From positions 4,774,001-4,838,000 of the forward strand of contig NZ_CP028369.1 in the NCBI RefSeq assembly GCF_003032475.1: DNA of 64,000 nt, given 5' to 3'. Position numbers and translations under genes: made by a program. Positions 9,205-16,617 of the stretch are shown piece after piece. This DNA is from Streptomyces sp. P3. Lineage in GTDB: Bacteria > Actinomycetota > Actinomycetes > Streptomycetales > Streptomycetaceae. Every line of letters starts with the position of its first letter. Within the stretch, counting starts at the first letter, position 1. The notes beneath the pieces were generated by a model. It saw only the letters and a program-made list of their open reading frames with translations. It was not told the DNA's origin and ran no database searches.

Positions 9205-9694
9205 CGAGCCCTCCGATGTCAAGGGAAAACGGTATGAGTCTGTGCAGGTGAGGACGATACTCGCGGGCCGGGGGCCGACGCACATCGGGTCACCCGGGTC
9301 TTACGCACTGTTGACGTTTGTTTACCTGTACGGCCGCAGAGCCGCCCGTCGGCAGCGCACCCGTAGCCCGGCCGTAGCCCGCCCGTCATCCGGCGGAACG
9401 AGGAGGCCCACCCCCGGGAAGGCCGGGTGAGGGGCCCCGGACCCCGCCGTGGCCGCCGGCACCCCGCGCCGGCGGTGACCGGGTTCCCCGGCCGGCCGGG
9501 GCGAATCTCGGCGTCCGACGACCCGTCACCTCGACGTACCGCACGGACCGCATCCGGCGTAGACGACATCGCGCACCCGCGTACACCACGTGCCGTCCGC
9601 CGTCCGCCGCGTGTTGGGGCCGAGGTCTCCCGGCGGTCATGTCCACGCCCCTACCATCGGCCCGCAGGGACGAGCCGACGACCGGAGGACCCTC
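9205..9694. other. 490-bp intergenic region, divergent promoters
   Basis: Lies between the divergent acyltransferase and glycerophosphodiesterase genes. It holds a duplicated CCGTAGCCCG (near 9360-9380), GC-rich inverted repeats near 9470-9510, and a TACCAT hexamer near 9652 that could be a -10 element for the downstream gene. No ORF with convincing family content was found. Confidence 0.5.
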
Positions 9695-10867
9695 ATGGGA
9701 ACGCAGGACACGCAGGAGTCGAACGAGCAGGCGGCCACGGGCGGCACCGGGCGGCGGGCGCTCCTCGGCGCGGCCGTGCTCGGCGCCACAGGCGTGCTCG
9801 GTCTGCCCGGCACGGCGGCGGCCGCCGAGGCACGTCACGGGGGCCTCAGAGGCCTTCCGGTGCCGACGGTCATCGGTCATCGCGGCGCCAGCGGCTACCG
9901 CCCCGAGCACACCTTCGGCTCCTACCAGCTCGCCCTCGACCTCGGGGCCGACATCGTCGAGGCCGGCGACCTCGTCCCCACCCGGGACGGCCACCTCGTC
10001 TGCCGGCACGAGCCGGAGATCGGCGGCACGACGGACGTCGCCGCCCACCCCGAGTTCGCCGGCCGCCGCACGACCAAGGTGCTCGACGGCGTCCCCACCA
10101 CCGGATGGTTCACCGAGGACTTCACGCTCGCCGAACTGAAGAGACTGCGGGCGGTCGAGCGCATCCCGGCCAACCGCCCGCACAACACGCTCTACGACGG
10201 CCGCTGGGGGATCCCCACCTTCGAGGAGGTCCTCAAGTGGCAGGACGAGCAGACCCGTAGGCGCGGCAAGCAGGTCTGGATCTACCCCGAGACCAAGCAC
10301 CCCACCTACTTCCGCAAGCAGGGCCTGGGCCTGGAGGAGCGGGTCGCCAAGCTGCTCCACAAGTACGGCAAGGACGGGAAGAACTCGCCGGTCGTCCTGC
10401 AGTCCTTCGAGCCGACCAGCATCCAGCGCCTGAACAAGCTGGTCGACAACCCGCTCGTCGTGCTGCTGTCCACCGCCGGCTCCCGCCCCTGGGACTTCGT
10501 CGAGACGGGCGACCCGCGCACCGTCGCCGACCTGATCACCCGGGCCGGCCTGCGGGAGATCGCCGGGTACGCGCAGGGCATCGGACCCACCCTCGACCTG
10601 GTCATCCCGAAGGACGCGGCCGGCAACCTGACCAGGCCGACCACCCTGGTGAAGGACGCCCACGCGGTCGGCCTGATCCTGCATCCGTACACCATGCGCA
10701 ACGAGAACCCCTTCCTGCCCGCCGACTTCCGCAAGGGCTCCGACGCGGACGCCTACGGCGACTCCTTCGGCGCGTTCCGCACCTACTTCGCGACCGGTAT
10801 CGACGGGGTCTTCACGGACAACCCGGACACCGGGGTGCTGGCCCGCGCGGACTTCGTCAACGGCTGA
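9695..10867 (+). CDS. Exported glycerophosphodiester phosphodiesterase (GlpQ type)
   Basis: 390 residues. A twin-arginine-like signal (GRRALLGAAVLGATGVLG, Arg20-Arg21) points to Tat export. The GDPD core follows: VIGHRGASGYRPEHT near residue 66 (metal and catalytic His), the acidic pair region DIVEAGDLVPTRDG, a second catalytic His in RHEPEIGG, and YPETKHP further on. The enzyme hydrolyses glycerophosphodiesters to glycerol-3-phosphate and an alcohol, a phosphate/glycerol scavenging role outside the cell. The start ATG at 9695 follows GGAGG. Oddity: the usual E-x-D pair is spaced E-A-G-D here. Confidence 0.93.
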   Translation: MGTQDTQESNEQAATGGTGRRALLGAAVLGATGVLGLPGTAAAAEARHGGLRGLPVPTVIGHRGASGYRPEHTFGSYQLALDLGADIVEAGDLVPTRDGHLVCRHEPEIGGTTDVAAHPEFAGRRTTKVLDGVPTTGWFTEDFTLAELKRLRAVERIPANRPHNTLYDGRWGIPTFEEVLKWQDEQTRRRGKQVWIYPETKHPTYFRKQGLGLEERVAKLLHKYGKDGKNSPVVLQSFEPTSIQRLNKLVDNPLVVLLSTAGSRPWDFVETGDPRTVADLITRAGLREIAGYAQGIGPTLDLVIPKDAAGNLTRPTTLVKDAHAVGLILHPYTMRNENPFLPADFRKGSDADAYGDSFGAFRTYFATGIDGVFTDNPDTGVLARADFVNG

Positions 10868-10934
10868 GTCCTCGTTGGGGTGACAGTCGGCCGCCCGGGC
10901 AACCGACCGCCCGGGCCGCCGCATCGTGTGGCAC

Positions 10935-11441
10935 ATGACCCCCGACTTGCTCGCCTCCCTGTACCCGCTGCTCAGCGCGGAGGCCTTCGCGGAGGCCCCA
11001 GCCGCCGGCGCCGAACCCGGTGACCTGGAGCAGGCCGTCTGGCTCCGTCTGCTCGAACGCCTCGCCGCCGACGGCCCGCCCCGCGACCCCGAGGGCTGGC
11101 TGCGCCGGGCGGTCCGGGCGGAGGTCCGCCGCGCTCGCCGTACCACCCGCCGTGAACAGCCCTACGAGACCGAGCCCGCCGACGACGCGGAACGCGGGCC
11201 CGAGCACCTGGCCCTGACCGCCGCCCGCCACCGCGCGCTGCGCGAGGCCGTGCACCGGCTGCCCGGCCGCTGTTCCCGTCTTCTGCAGGCTCTTCTCTCG
11301 CCCGAGGACCTCACCTACCGGGAGATCGCGGGGAAGTTGGGTATCTCACAGGGCAGTCTCGGACCGGAACGTTCCAGATGTCTGGGATGTCTTCGCCGTT
11401 TGCTCGCACCGGAGGTTGCGGCTCCCGAAGTGCGGGGATAG
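10935..11441 (+). CDS. ECF-type sigma factor-like protein (region 4 HTH)
   Basis: 168 residues. The C-terminal half carries a sigma-70 region 4 helix-turn-helix: REAVHRLPGRCSRLLQALLS then LTYREIAGKLGISQGSLGPERSRCL, which would contact the -35 element. The N-terminal half (QAVWLRLLERLAADGPPRDPEGWLRRAVRAEVRRARR) resembles a short region 2. ATG at 10935 is preferred over the in-frame ATG three codons earlier. No anti-sigma gene lies beside it. It could direct RNA polymerase or act only as a DNA-binding regulator; targets are unknown. Confidence 0.8.
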   Translation: MTPDLLASLYPLLSAEAFAEAPAAGAEPGDLEQAVWLRLLERLAADGPPRDPEGWLRRAVRAEVRRARRTTRREQPYETEPADDAERGPEHLALTAARHRALREAVHRLPGRCSRLLQALLSPEDLTYREIAGKLGISQGSLGPERSRCLGCLRRLLAPEVAAPEVRG

Positions 11442-11486
11442 GAGTGAGGGACCACAGGCGATCAGGTGAGCGGGAGGCGTGCGCAC

Positions 11487-11984
11487 ATGGGCATGAGCGT
11501 GACCATCTCGGTGGCGACCGAGCATGATGCCGAGCAGATCTTCAGACTGCAGTACCTGTGCTTCCAGAGTGAAGCCGCGCTGTACGGGAACTACCGCATC
11601 GCCCCGCTCGTCCAGAGCCTCGACTCGGTGCGGCAGGAACTCACCGCCGACTGCGTCTTCGTGGCCCGGCTGGGCGACGAGGTGGTCGGCTCGGTGCGCG
11701 GCACCCTCACCGAGGACGGCGCCGCCGCCATCGGCAAGCTCTGCGTCCACCCCCGCCTGCAGGGCCACGGCATCGGCGCGCGGCTGCTGCGCGCCGCCGA
11801 GTCGGCGCTGGGCGGCGAGCGCGGCGCCAAGAAGTTCCGCCTCTTCGCCGGCCACCGCAGCGAGGGCAACCTCCGCCTCTACCGCCGCGTCGGCTACGAG
11901 ACGGTCGGCACCTCCCAGGGCACGGACGGCGTGCCGATGATCGTCCTGGAGAAGCAGGCCGGGCAGTACGCCGCTACGGCGTAG
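11487..11984 (+). CDS. GNAT-family N-acetyltransferase
   Basis: 165 residues. The acetyl-CoA binding motif A is clear in KLCVHPRLQGHGIGARLLRAAE (Q/RxxGxG/A), preceded by strands LTADCVFVARLGDEVVGSV and followed by KFRLFAGHRSEGNLRLYRRVGYE. The start at 11487 is chosen because GGGAGG lies 9 bases upstream (11472-11477); a GTG at 11466 is also in frame. The acceptor substrate is unknown. The 3' end overlaps the convergent membrane-protein gene by 11 bp. Confidence 0.87.
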   Translation: MGMSVTISVATEHDAEQIFRLQYLCFQSEAALYGNYRIAPLVQSLDSVRQELTADCVFVARLGDEVVGSVRGTLTEDGAAAIGKLCVHPRLQGHGIGARLLRAAESALGGERGAKKFRLFAGHRSEGNLRLYRRVGYETVGTSQGTDGVPMIVLEKQAGQYAATA

Positions 11985-12390
11985 CCGTACGGGAGGTGCG
12001 CAGCCAGTACAGGGCCGACACCGGAAGCAGCACGGGGATGAAGACATACCCCATCCCGTAGTCGGACCAGACGGTCGCCTCGGGGAAGGCGGACGGCTGG
12101 ACCAGGGTCCAGGTCCCGACGACCAGTACGCCCGCGAGTTCGGCGGCGCAGCACAACCGCGCCGCCCTGCGTGCCGTCTCGCCGCCCCGCACCAGCGAGT
12201 ACGTGATGAAGCCGTACACCACACCCGCCACCGCCGACAGCGTGTACGACAGCGGCGCCCGGTCGAAATGCGCGGCGATCTCGTACGCCGACCGCGACAC
12301 CGCCCCGACCACCATCACGCCGTAGAACCACACCAGCAGCATCCCGGGCCCGCTGATCAGCCGGCCCGGCTTCTCCTGCACCGCCGTCAT
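11974..12390 (-). CDS. Small four-helix membrane protein, function unknown
   Basis: 138 residues with about four hydrophobic segments (GMLLVWFYGVMVVGAV, LSAVAGVVYGFITYSLV, AAELAGVLVVGTWTLV, GYVFIPVLLPVSALYWL). No catalytic motif was recognised. Its start lies 1 bp after the stop of the next gene upstream (12392-12751), so the two are probably translationally coupled and may form a membrane complex. The end overlaps the convergent GNAT gene. Confidence 0.8.
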   Translation of the reverse strand: MTAVQEKPGRLISGPGMLLVWFYGVMVVGAVSRSAYEIAAHFDRAPLSYTLSAVAGVVYGFITYSLVRGGETARRAARLCCAAELAGVLVVGTWTLVQPSAFPEATVWSDYGMGYVFIPVLLPVSALYWLRTSRTATP

Positions 12391-12391
12391 C

Positions 12392-12751
12392 TCAGCCTCC
12401 CCAGATGTCGAAGAGCCGCACCTCGAGCACGGCGAGCACCACTCCGCCCGCGGCGACCGTCACCGAACCCCAGCGGGTCCGCTCGGCCAGTGACATGAAC
12501 CCCGCCGTCGGCACGCATGCGAACGCGCCCAGCAGATACGCCACGAAGAGCGTCGTGCCCTGCTCCGGCTTCTCGCCCCGCGCCAGCTGCACGGTCCCGA
12601 TCACCAGCTGGACCGTCGCCAGCAGCGAGACCACGGCCATCCCGATGAAGTGCCAGTCCTTGGTCGACTGGTCGCGGTAGGCGGCCCAGCCGCACCAGGC
12701 GGCGAGCAGCAACGCGGCGACGCCGGTCATCGCCGTCAGGGCATCAAGCAT
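12392..12751 (-). CDS. Small membrane protein, function unknown
   Basis: 119 residues, four predicted hydrophobic helices (LTAMTGVAALLLAAWCGW, GMAVVSLLATVQLVIGTVQL, LFVAYLLGAFACVPTAGF, SVTVAAGGVVLAVLEV). First gene of a two-gene unit with 11974-12390. No family was recognised. Confidence 0.8.
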   Translation of the reverse strand: MLDALTAMTGVAALLLAAWCGWAAYRDQSTKDWHFIGMAVVSLLATVQLVIGTVQLARGEKPEQGTTLFVAYLLGAFACVPTAGFMSLAERTRWGSVTVAAGGVVLAVLEVRLFDIWGG

Positions 12752-13000
12752 GCAGTGACCTTAATACGGCGTAACAGACACCCGGCGGTCGGCCCCGTGG
12801 ACCCGTGGGACCGGCGGCGCGGCCGTGGCGTCGGCCACAGCATGCCGGGTCCGCGAACCGGGCGCCGGCCTCGTGGCCCTGGACCGGTCCGCCTCGTCGG
12901 CGCCGGTCACCGGCGGGGGAGCGGAGATCTGCGTGCCGGGGTCAGGAACGCCGGAGGCCGTCCACGGCTGTCCACGGCTGTCCAGAATACGGACAGCGGC
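12752..13000. other. Gene-free segment upstream of the metI remnant
   Basis: No recognisable coding signal in any frame. It includes a short tandem duplication (GTCCACGGCT twice, 12960-12979, plus a further GTCC) just before homology to the methionine permease begins. It probably contains the promoter of the minus-strand membrane-protein pair and the scar of a deletion. Confidence 0.5.
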
Positions 13001-13231
13001 GTCCTGGTCAGGACCGTACGTCTGCGTTACGGCTACCAGCGCTTCCAGACCGAACTGATGTGGATCACGGTGGCGGTCCTCGCCGTCGCCATCTCGCTCA
13101 TCCAGTTCGCCGGCGACCGCACGGCCCGCTCGCTGCACCGCCGCGGCGGCAGTTCGGGCCCCGCCCCCAAGCTCCGCCTGCTGAAGGCGAAGCAGCCGGC
13201 GGACGCCGCCGACGCCCGCAAGGTCGCCTGA
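13001..13231 (+). pseudogene. metI: 3' remnant of a methionine ABC transporter permease gene (metI)
   Basis: The frame ending at 13231 encodes LRYGYQRFQTELMWITVAVL, continuing into AVAISLIQFAGDRTARSLHRRGG. This matches the C-terminal end of MetI-type permeases (RYGYQRF..., last helix, GD..R). The other three quarters of a permease, and the MetN ATPase gene normally before it, are absent: upstream bases show no homology in any frame and no plausible start. The MetQ gene follows 77 bp downstream, the normal order metN-metI-metQ. I read this as a deletion that removed metN and the 5' part of metI. Confidence 0.75.
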
Positions 13232-13308
13232 GCCCTCCGCGGGCCGCCCACCGAACTCCCCGCACCACCCGACGCGGGGCCGCACCACCTTCAGGAAAGG
13301 CACTTTTC

Positions 13309-14142
13309 GTGCGTAACACCGCCAGGATCACCACTGCCGTCCTCGCCGCCGGAGCCCTCACCCTCGGACTCACCGCCTGCGGCTCGGACAAGGACTCCGG
13401 CGCCGACGCGAACGCCACGCTGACCGTCGCCGCCACACCCACCCCGCAGGGCGAGATCCTCGACTACATCAAGGACAACCTCGCGGCGAAGGCCGGCCTC
13501 GAGCTCGAGGTCAAGGAGTTCACCGACCACGTCACGCCCGACACGGCCGTCCAGCAGGGTGAGGTCGACGCCAACTACTTCCAGCACCAGCCGTACCTCG
13601 ACGACTTCAACAAGGAGAACGGCACCGACATCGTCGCCGTGCCCGGCGCCACGGTGCACCTCGAGCCGCTCGGCCTGTACACCCGCAGCGTCAAGAAGCT
13701 CGACGCCCTCGAGAAGGGCGCCACCGTCGCCCTGCCGAACGACACCACCAACGAGGCACGCGCGCTGAAGCTCCTGGAGGCCGCAGGTCTCATCGGGCTG
13801 AAGCCGAGACGCGGCTACGACGCGACCCCGGGGGACGTCACCTCCAACCCCCAGGGCCTGAAGTTCAAGGAGCTCGAGGCGGCTCAGCTGCCGCGCTCCC
13901 TCTCCGACGTCGACGCCGCCGTGGTCAACGGCAACTACGCGCTGGAGGCCAGGCTCAGCCCGGCGAAGGACGCGCTGGCGGCGGAGTCCGCGACGGACAA
14001 CCCGTACGCCGACTTCCTCGCCGTGAGGAAGGGCGACCAGGACGACCCTCGGGTGAAGAAGCCGGCCGGGCTGCTCACCTCTCCCGAGGTGAAGAAGTTC
14101 ATCGAGGACAAGTACGACGGAGCCGTCGTGGCGGCCTTCTGA
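13309..14142 (+). CDS. metQ: MetQ/NlpA-family methionine-binding lipoprotein (orphaned)
   Basis: 277 residues. The signal peptide ends in a lipobox (LGLTAC, Cys24), so the mature protein is lipid-anchored outside the membrane. The NlpA-family core is evident: LTVAATPTPQGEILDYIKD, AVQQGEVDANYFQHQPYLDDFN, ATVALPNDTTNEARALKLLE and AAVVNGNYALEA. Members capture D- or L-methionine for the MetNI importer. The GTG at 13309 follows AGGAAAGG. Its permease gene is only a remnant and no ATPase gene is present, so it must work with a transporter encoded elsewhere or be losing function. Confidence 0.9.
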   Translation: MRNTARITTAVLAAGALTLGLTACGSDKDSGADANATLTVAATPTPQGEILDYIKDNLAAKAGLELEVKEFTDHVTPDTAVQQGEVDANYFQHQPYLDDFNKENGTDIVAVPGATVHLEPLGLYTRSVKKLDALEKGATVALPNDTTNEARALKLLEAAGLIGLKPRRGYDATPGDVTSNPQGLKFKELEAAQLPRSLSDVDAAVVNGNYALEARLSPAKDALAAESATDNPYADFLAVRKGDQDDPRVKKPAGLLTSPEVKKFIEDKYDGAVVAAF

Positions 14143-14168
14143 CCCGCGCCCCCGACGCACACACACGC

Positions 14169-14203
14169 ACGGGGTCCGCGCCTTCACCCGGTGTGGACCC
14201 CGT
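14169..14203 (+). terminator. Hairpin after metQ
   Basis: ACGGGGTCC (14169-14177) and GGACCCCGT (14195-14203) form a perfect 9-bp stem 27 bp past the metQ stop. Confidence 0.6.
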
Positions 14204-14302
14204 GGTGGGGTTCCGGGCGCACATGCTGCATGCTGGGCAGTTCAGTCGGCCCTGACGGGGCGGCAGGTCTCACCCGAGGTCCCGAAGGTTACGGAGCGGC
14301 GC

Positions 14303-14941
14303 ATGACGAGCACCTTCCCCAACATCTCCATCAGCACGGAGCGGTTGGTGCTGCGCCCCCTCGACGAGGACGACGTGCCCGCCCTGGCCGACATGATGAA
14401 CGACGAGCAGGTCACGGCCTGGACCGCGGTGCCCCAGCCCTTCGACGAGGCGGCCGCCCGCCGCTGGATCGCCGAGTGCGCGCCCGGTGAACGCACCGCG
14501 GGACGCGGCCTCGACCTCGCCGTCACCGAGTTCCTCACCCAGCGCCTGGTCGGCGTCGTCCAGCTCGCCAAGACCGACTGGCACGTCCGCTCCACCGAAC
14601 TGTCGTACATCATCGGCCCCTGGGCGCGCGGCGAGGGCTACGCCTCCGAGGCGGCGCTGGCCACCGCCCAATGGCTCTTCGCCGACCAGAAGTTCGAGCG
14701 CATCGAGCTGCGCACCGCCGCCGACAACACCGCCTCCCAGCAGGTCGCGCAGAAGATCGGCTGCATCAGCGAGGGCGTGCTGCGCGGCGCCTGCATAGCG
14801 CGCGCCCGTGCCGAGGACGGGACCTGGAACGAGGTGCGCACCGACTACATCGTCTACAGCCTCCTGCCGGAGGATCTGGACGGAGGCGGCGAGCCCTTCG
14901 CGGAGAGCGGCGGATTCACGTCGTACACCGACTGGAACTGA
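14303..14941 (+). CDS. GNAT-family acetyltransferase (RimJ/RimL-like)
   Basis: 212 residues. It opens with ISTERLVLRPLDEDDVPALADMMND, a hallmark of the RimJ/RimL branch, and has the acyl-CoA segment YIIGPWARGEGYASEAALATAQW and the late strand FERIELRTAADNTASQQVAQKIG. Such proteins acetylate N-termini of ribosomal proteins, amino sugars or antibiotics; the substrate is not readable here. ATG at 14303. The last 25 residues are acidic and Gly-rich. Confidence 0.88.
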   Translation: MTSTFPNISISTERLVLRPLDEDDVPALADMMNDEQVTAWTAVPQPFDEAAARRWIAECAPGERTAGRGLDLAVTEFLTQRLVGVVQLAKTDWHVRSTELSYIIGPWARGEGYASEAALATAQWLFADQKFERIELRTAADNTASQQVAQKIGCISEGVLRGACIARARAEDGTWNEVRTDYIVYSLLPEDLDGGGEPFAESGGFTSYTDWN

Positions 14942-15038
14942 TCCCCGCCGCAGGTGTCACCGCCCCCGCCCCCGCCCGCCGACCAGGTACCCTCACGGTG
15001 CCCGCTGCCTGCGTGAACCCCGGGGGAGACTGACGACG

Positions 15039-16253
15039 ATGGCCGACCGCGTCACGGTGATCGGCTGGGACGGCTCGCCGCTGACCGACGCGGCCCGCTC
15101 CGCTCTGAACGCCGCCACGCTGGTGGCCGGCGCCGCCCACCACCTGGCGCTGCCCGAGGTGCCGCCCGGCGCGGAACGCATCCGGCTCGGCAGCGTCGCC
15201 CTCGCCGCCCGCCGTATCACCGGCCACCGTGGCACCGCCGTCGTCCTCGCCGACGGAGACCCGGGCTTCTTCGGCGTCGTACGAACCCTGCGTGCACCCG
15301 AGTTCGGCCTGGAGGTCGAGGTCGTCCCGGCCGTCTCCGCCGTCGCCGCCGCCTTCGCCCGCGCCGGGATGCCCTGGGACGACGCCCAGGTGGTCGTCGC
15401 CCACCGGCGCACGCTGCGCCGGGCGGTCAACGTGTGCCGCGCCCACACCAAGGTCGCCGTCCTCACCTCCCCGGGCGCCGGTCCCGCCGAGCTCGGCCTG
15501 CTCATGGAGGGCGTGCACCGCACCTTCGTGGTCTGCGAGGAACTCGGCACCGATCGCGAGCAGGTCAGCGTCGTCACCTCCGACAAGGCGGCCGACCACG
15601 CCTGGCGCGACCCCAACGTCGTCATCGTCATCGGCCCCGCAGGCCCGGCCGCCGCCGGGGACGGTGGCTGGATCGCCGGCCGTGACCCGGGCGCCGGCCC
15701 GCGCGGCTGGACCCTGCCCGCCGACACCTACGGCGGCGGGCTGGGCGAGGGGGAGGCGCCGTTGCTGCGCGCAGCCCAACTCGCCCACCTCGGGCCGCGG
15801 ACGGGCGACCTCGTCTGGGACATCGGCTGCGGCAGCGGAGCCTTCGCCGCCGACGCCGCCCGGGCGGGCGCCGCCGTCATCGCCGTCGACCGGGACATCC
15901 AGGCCTGCGCCCGTACCGACGCCGTCGCACGCCGGTACGGCGTCCAGCTCCAGATCGTCCGCGGGGACGCCCCGCACGTGCTGGAGAACCTGCCCGAACC
16001 GGACGTCGTCCGGGTCGGCGGCGGGGGAGCGGCCGTCGTCTCCGCGGTCGCCGACCGCCGCCCGCAGCGCATCGTCACCCACGCGGCCACCCGGGACACC
16101 GCCGAACTCGTGGGCCGCGACCTGACCGAGCACGACTACCGCGTCGAATGCGCCCTCGTCCAGGCCGTCGCACTCGACACCCGGGCCTGGACGGAGACGG
16201 AGCGGAGCGTCGCGTTCCTGCTCACGGGGGTTCTCGCGGACCGCAGGCCCTGA
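15039..16253 (+). CDS. cobL: Precorrin-6Y C5,15-methyltransferase (decarboxylating), CbiE-CbiT fusion
   Basis: 404 residues, the usual length for the fused enzyme. The N-terminal CbiE domain (about 1-205; VTVIGWDGSPLT, VLADGDPGFFGV, PAVSAVAAAFARAGMPWDDA) is a tetrapyrrole methylase. The C-terminal CbiT domain (about 215-404) has the SAM-binding motif VWDIGCGSGAFAADAARAGA. Together they methylate C5 and C15 and decarboxylate the C12 acetate side chain in aerobic-type cobalamin synthesis. ATG at 15039 with GGGGGAG upstream. Adjacent to the BluB-CobT gene, so both ends of corrinoid assembly are represented here. Confidence 0.95.
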   Translation: MADRVTVIGWDGSPLTDAARSALNAATLVAGAAHHLALPEVPPGAERIRLGSVALAARRITGHRGTAVVLADGDPGFFGVVRTLRAPEFGLEVEVVPAVSAVAAAFARAGMPWDDAQVVVAHRRTLRRAVNVCRAHTKVAVLTSPGAGPAELGLLMEGVHRTFVVCEELGTDREQVSVVTSDKAADHAWRDPNVVIVIGPAGPAAAGDGGWIAGRDPGAGPRGWTLPADTYGGGLGEGEAPLLRAAQLAHLGPRTGDLVWDIGCGSGAFAADAARAGAAVIAVDRDIQACARTDAVARRYGVQLQIVRGDAPHVLENLPEPDVVRVGGGGAAVVSAVADRRPQRIVTHAATRDTAELVGRDLTEHDYRVECALVQAVALDTRAWTETERSVAFLLTGVLADRRP

Positions 16254-16617
16254 CCCGGTCGCCCGCCCGGTGATCCTGTTGTCGTACCGCTCGCGGTAGG
16301 CTGGCCGATCGTCGTACCGCTTCCGGTCGCCCGGCGCTTCGTCGGTCAATGTCCGGAAAACACCTCCCTTTTGGGCTGGGTGTGGTACGGCAGAACCGGA
16401 GGGCGCGCAACGTGGCGCAGTCCACAGCGGAGCGTCGCGGATCAAGCTGTCGCGACGACACGACAGCCGGGACAATGCCACTGTATGGCTTTGTCGCTTT
16501 TTCGAGCGGGTCGTTCGTGCCGCTGGGCACGGACGCTCGTTCTCACTGCGGGGCGGTCGGTGCGCCGCTCCGGGCGAGCTGGTCGTAAGAGCACTAACCG
16601 ATGGGCGAGGGGTACGC
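16254..16617. other. 364-bp intergenic region before the BluB-CobT gene
   Basis: Contains the palindrome TACCGC-TC-GCGGTA (16285-16298), GTCGTACCGCT repeated at 16281 and 16311, and lower GC around 16480-16510. I looked for a cobalamin riboswitch and found only an isolated GCCACTG, without the other conserved boxes. A promoter is expected but not assigned. Confidence 0.45.

Noticed and set aside
11466..11486. Alternative GTG start adding seven residues to the GNAT at 11487
   Set aside because: GGGAGG is correctly spaced for 11487 and would be inside the gene if translation began at 11466.
16480..16500. Possible cobalamin riboswitch before the BluB-CobT gene
   Set aside because: Only GCCACTG is present; the other conserved boxes of the B12 element were not found in a readable arrangement.
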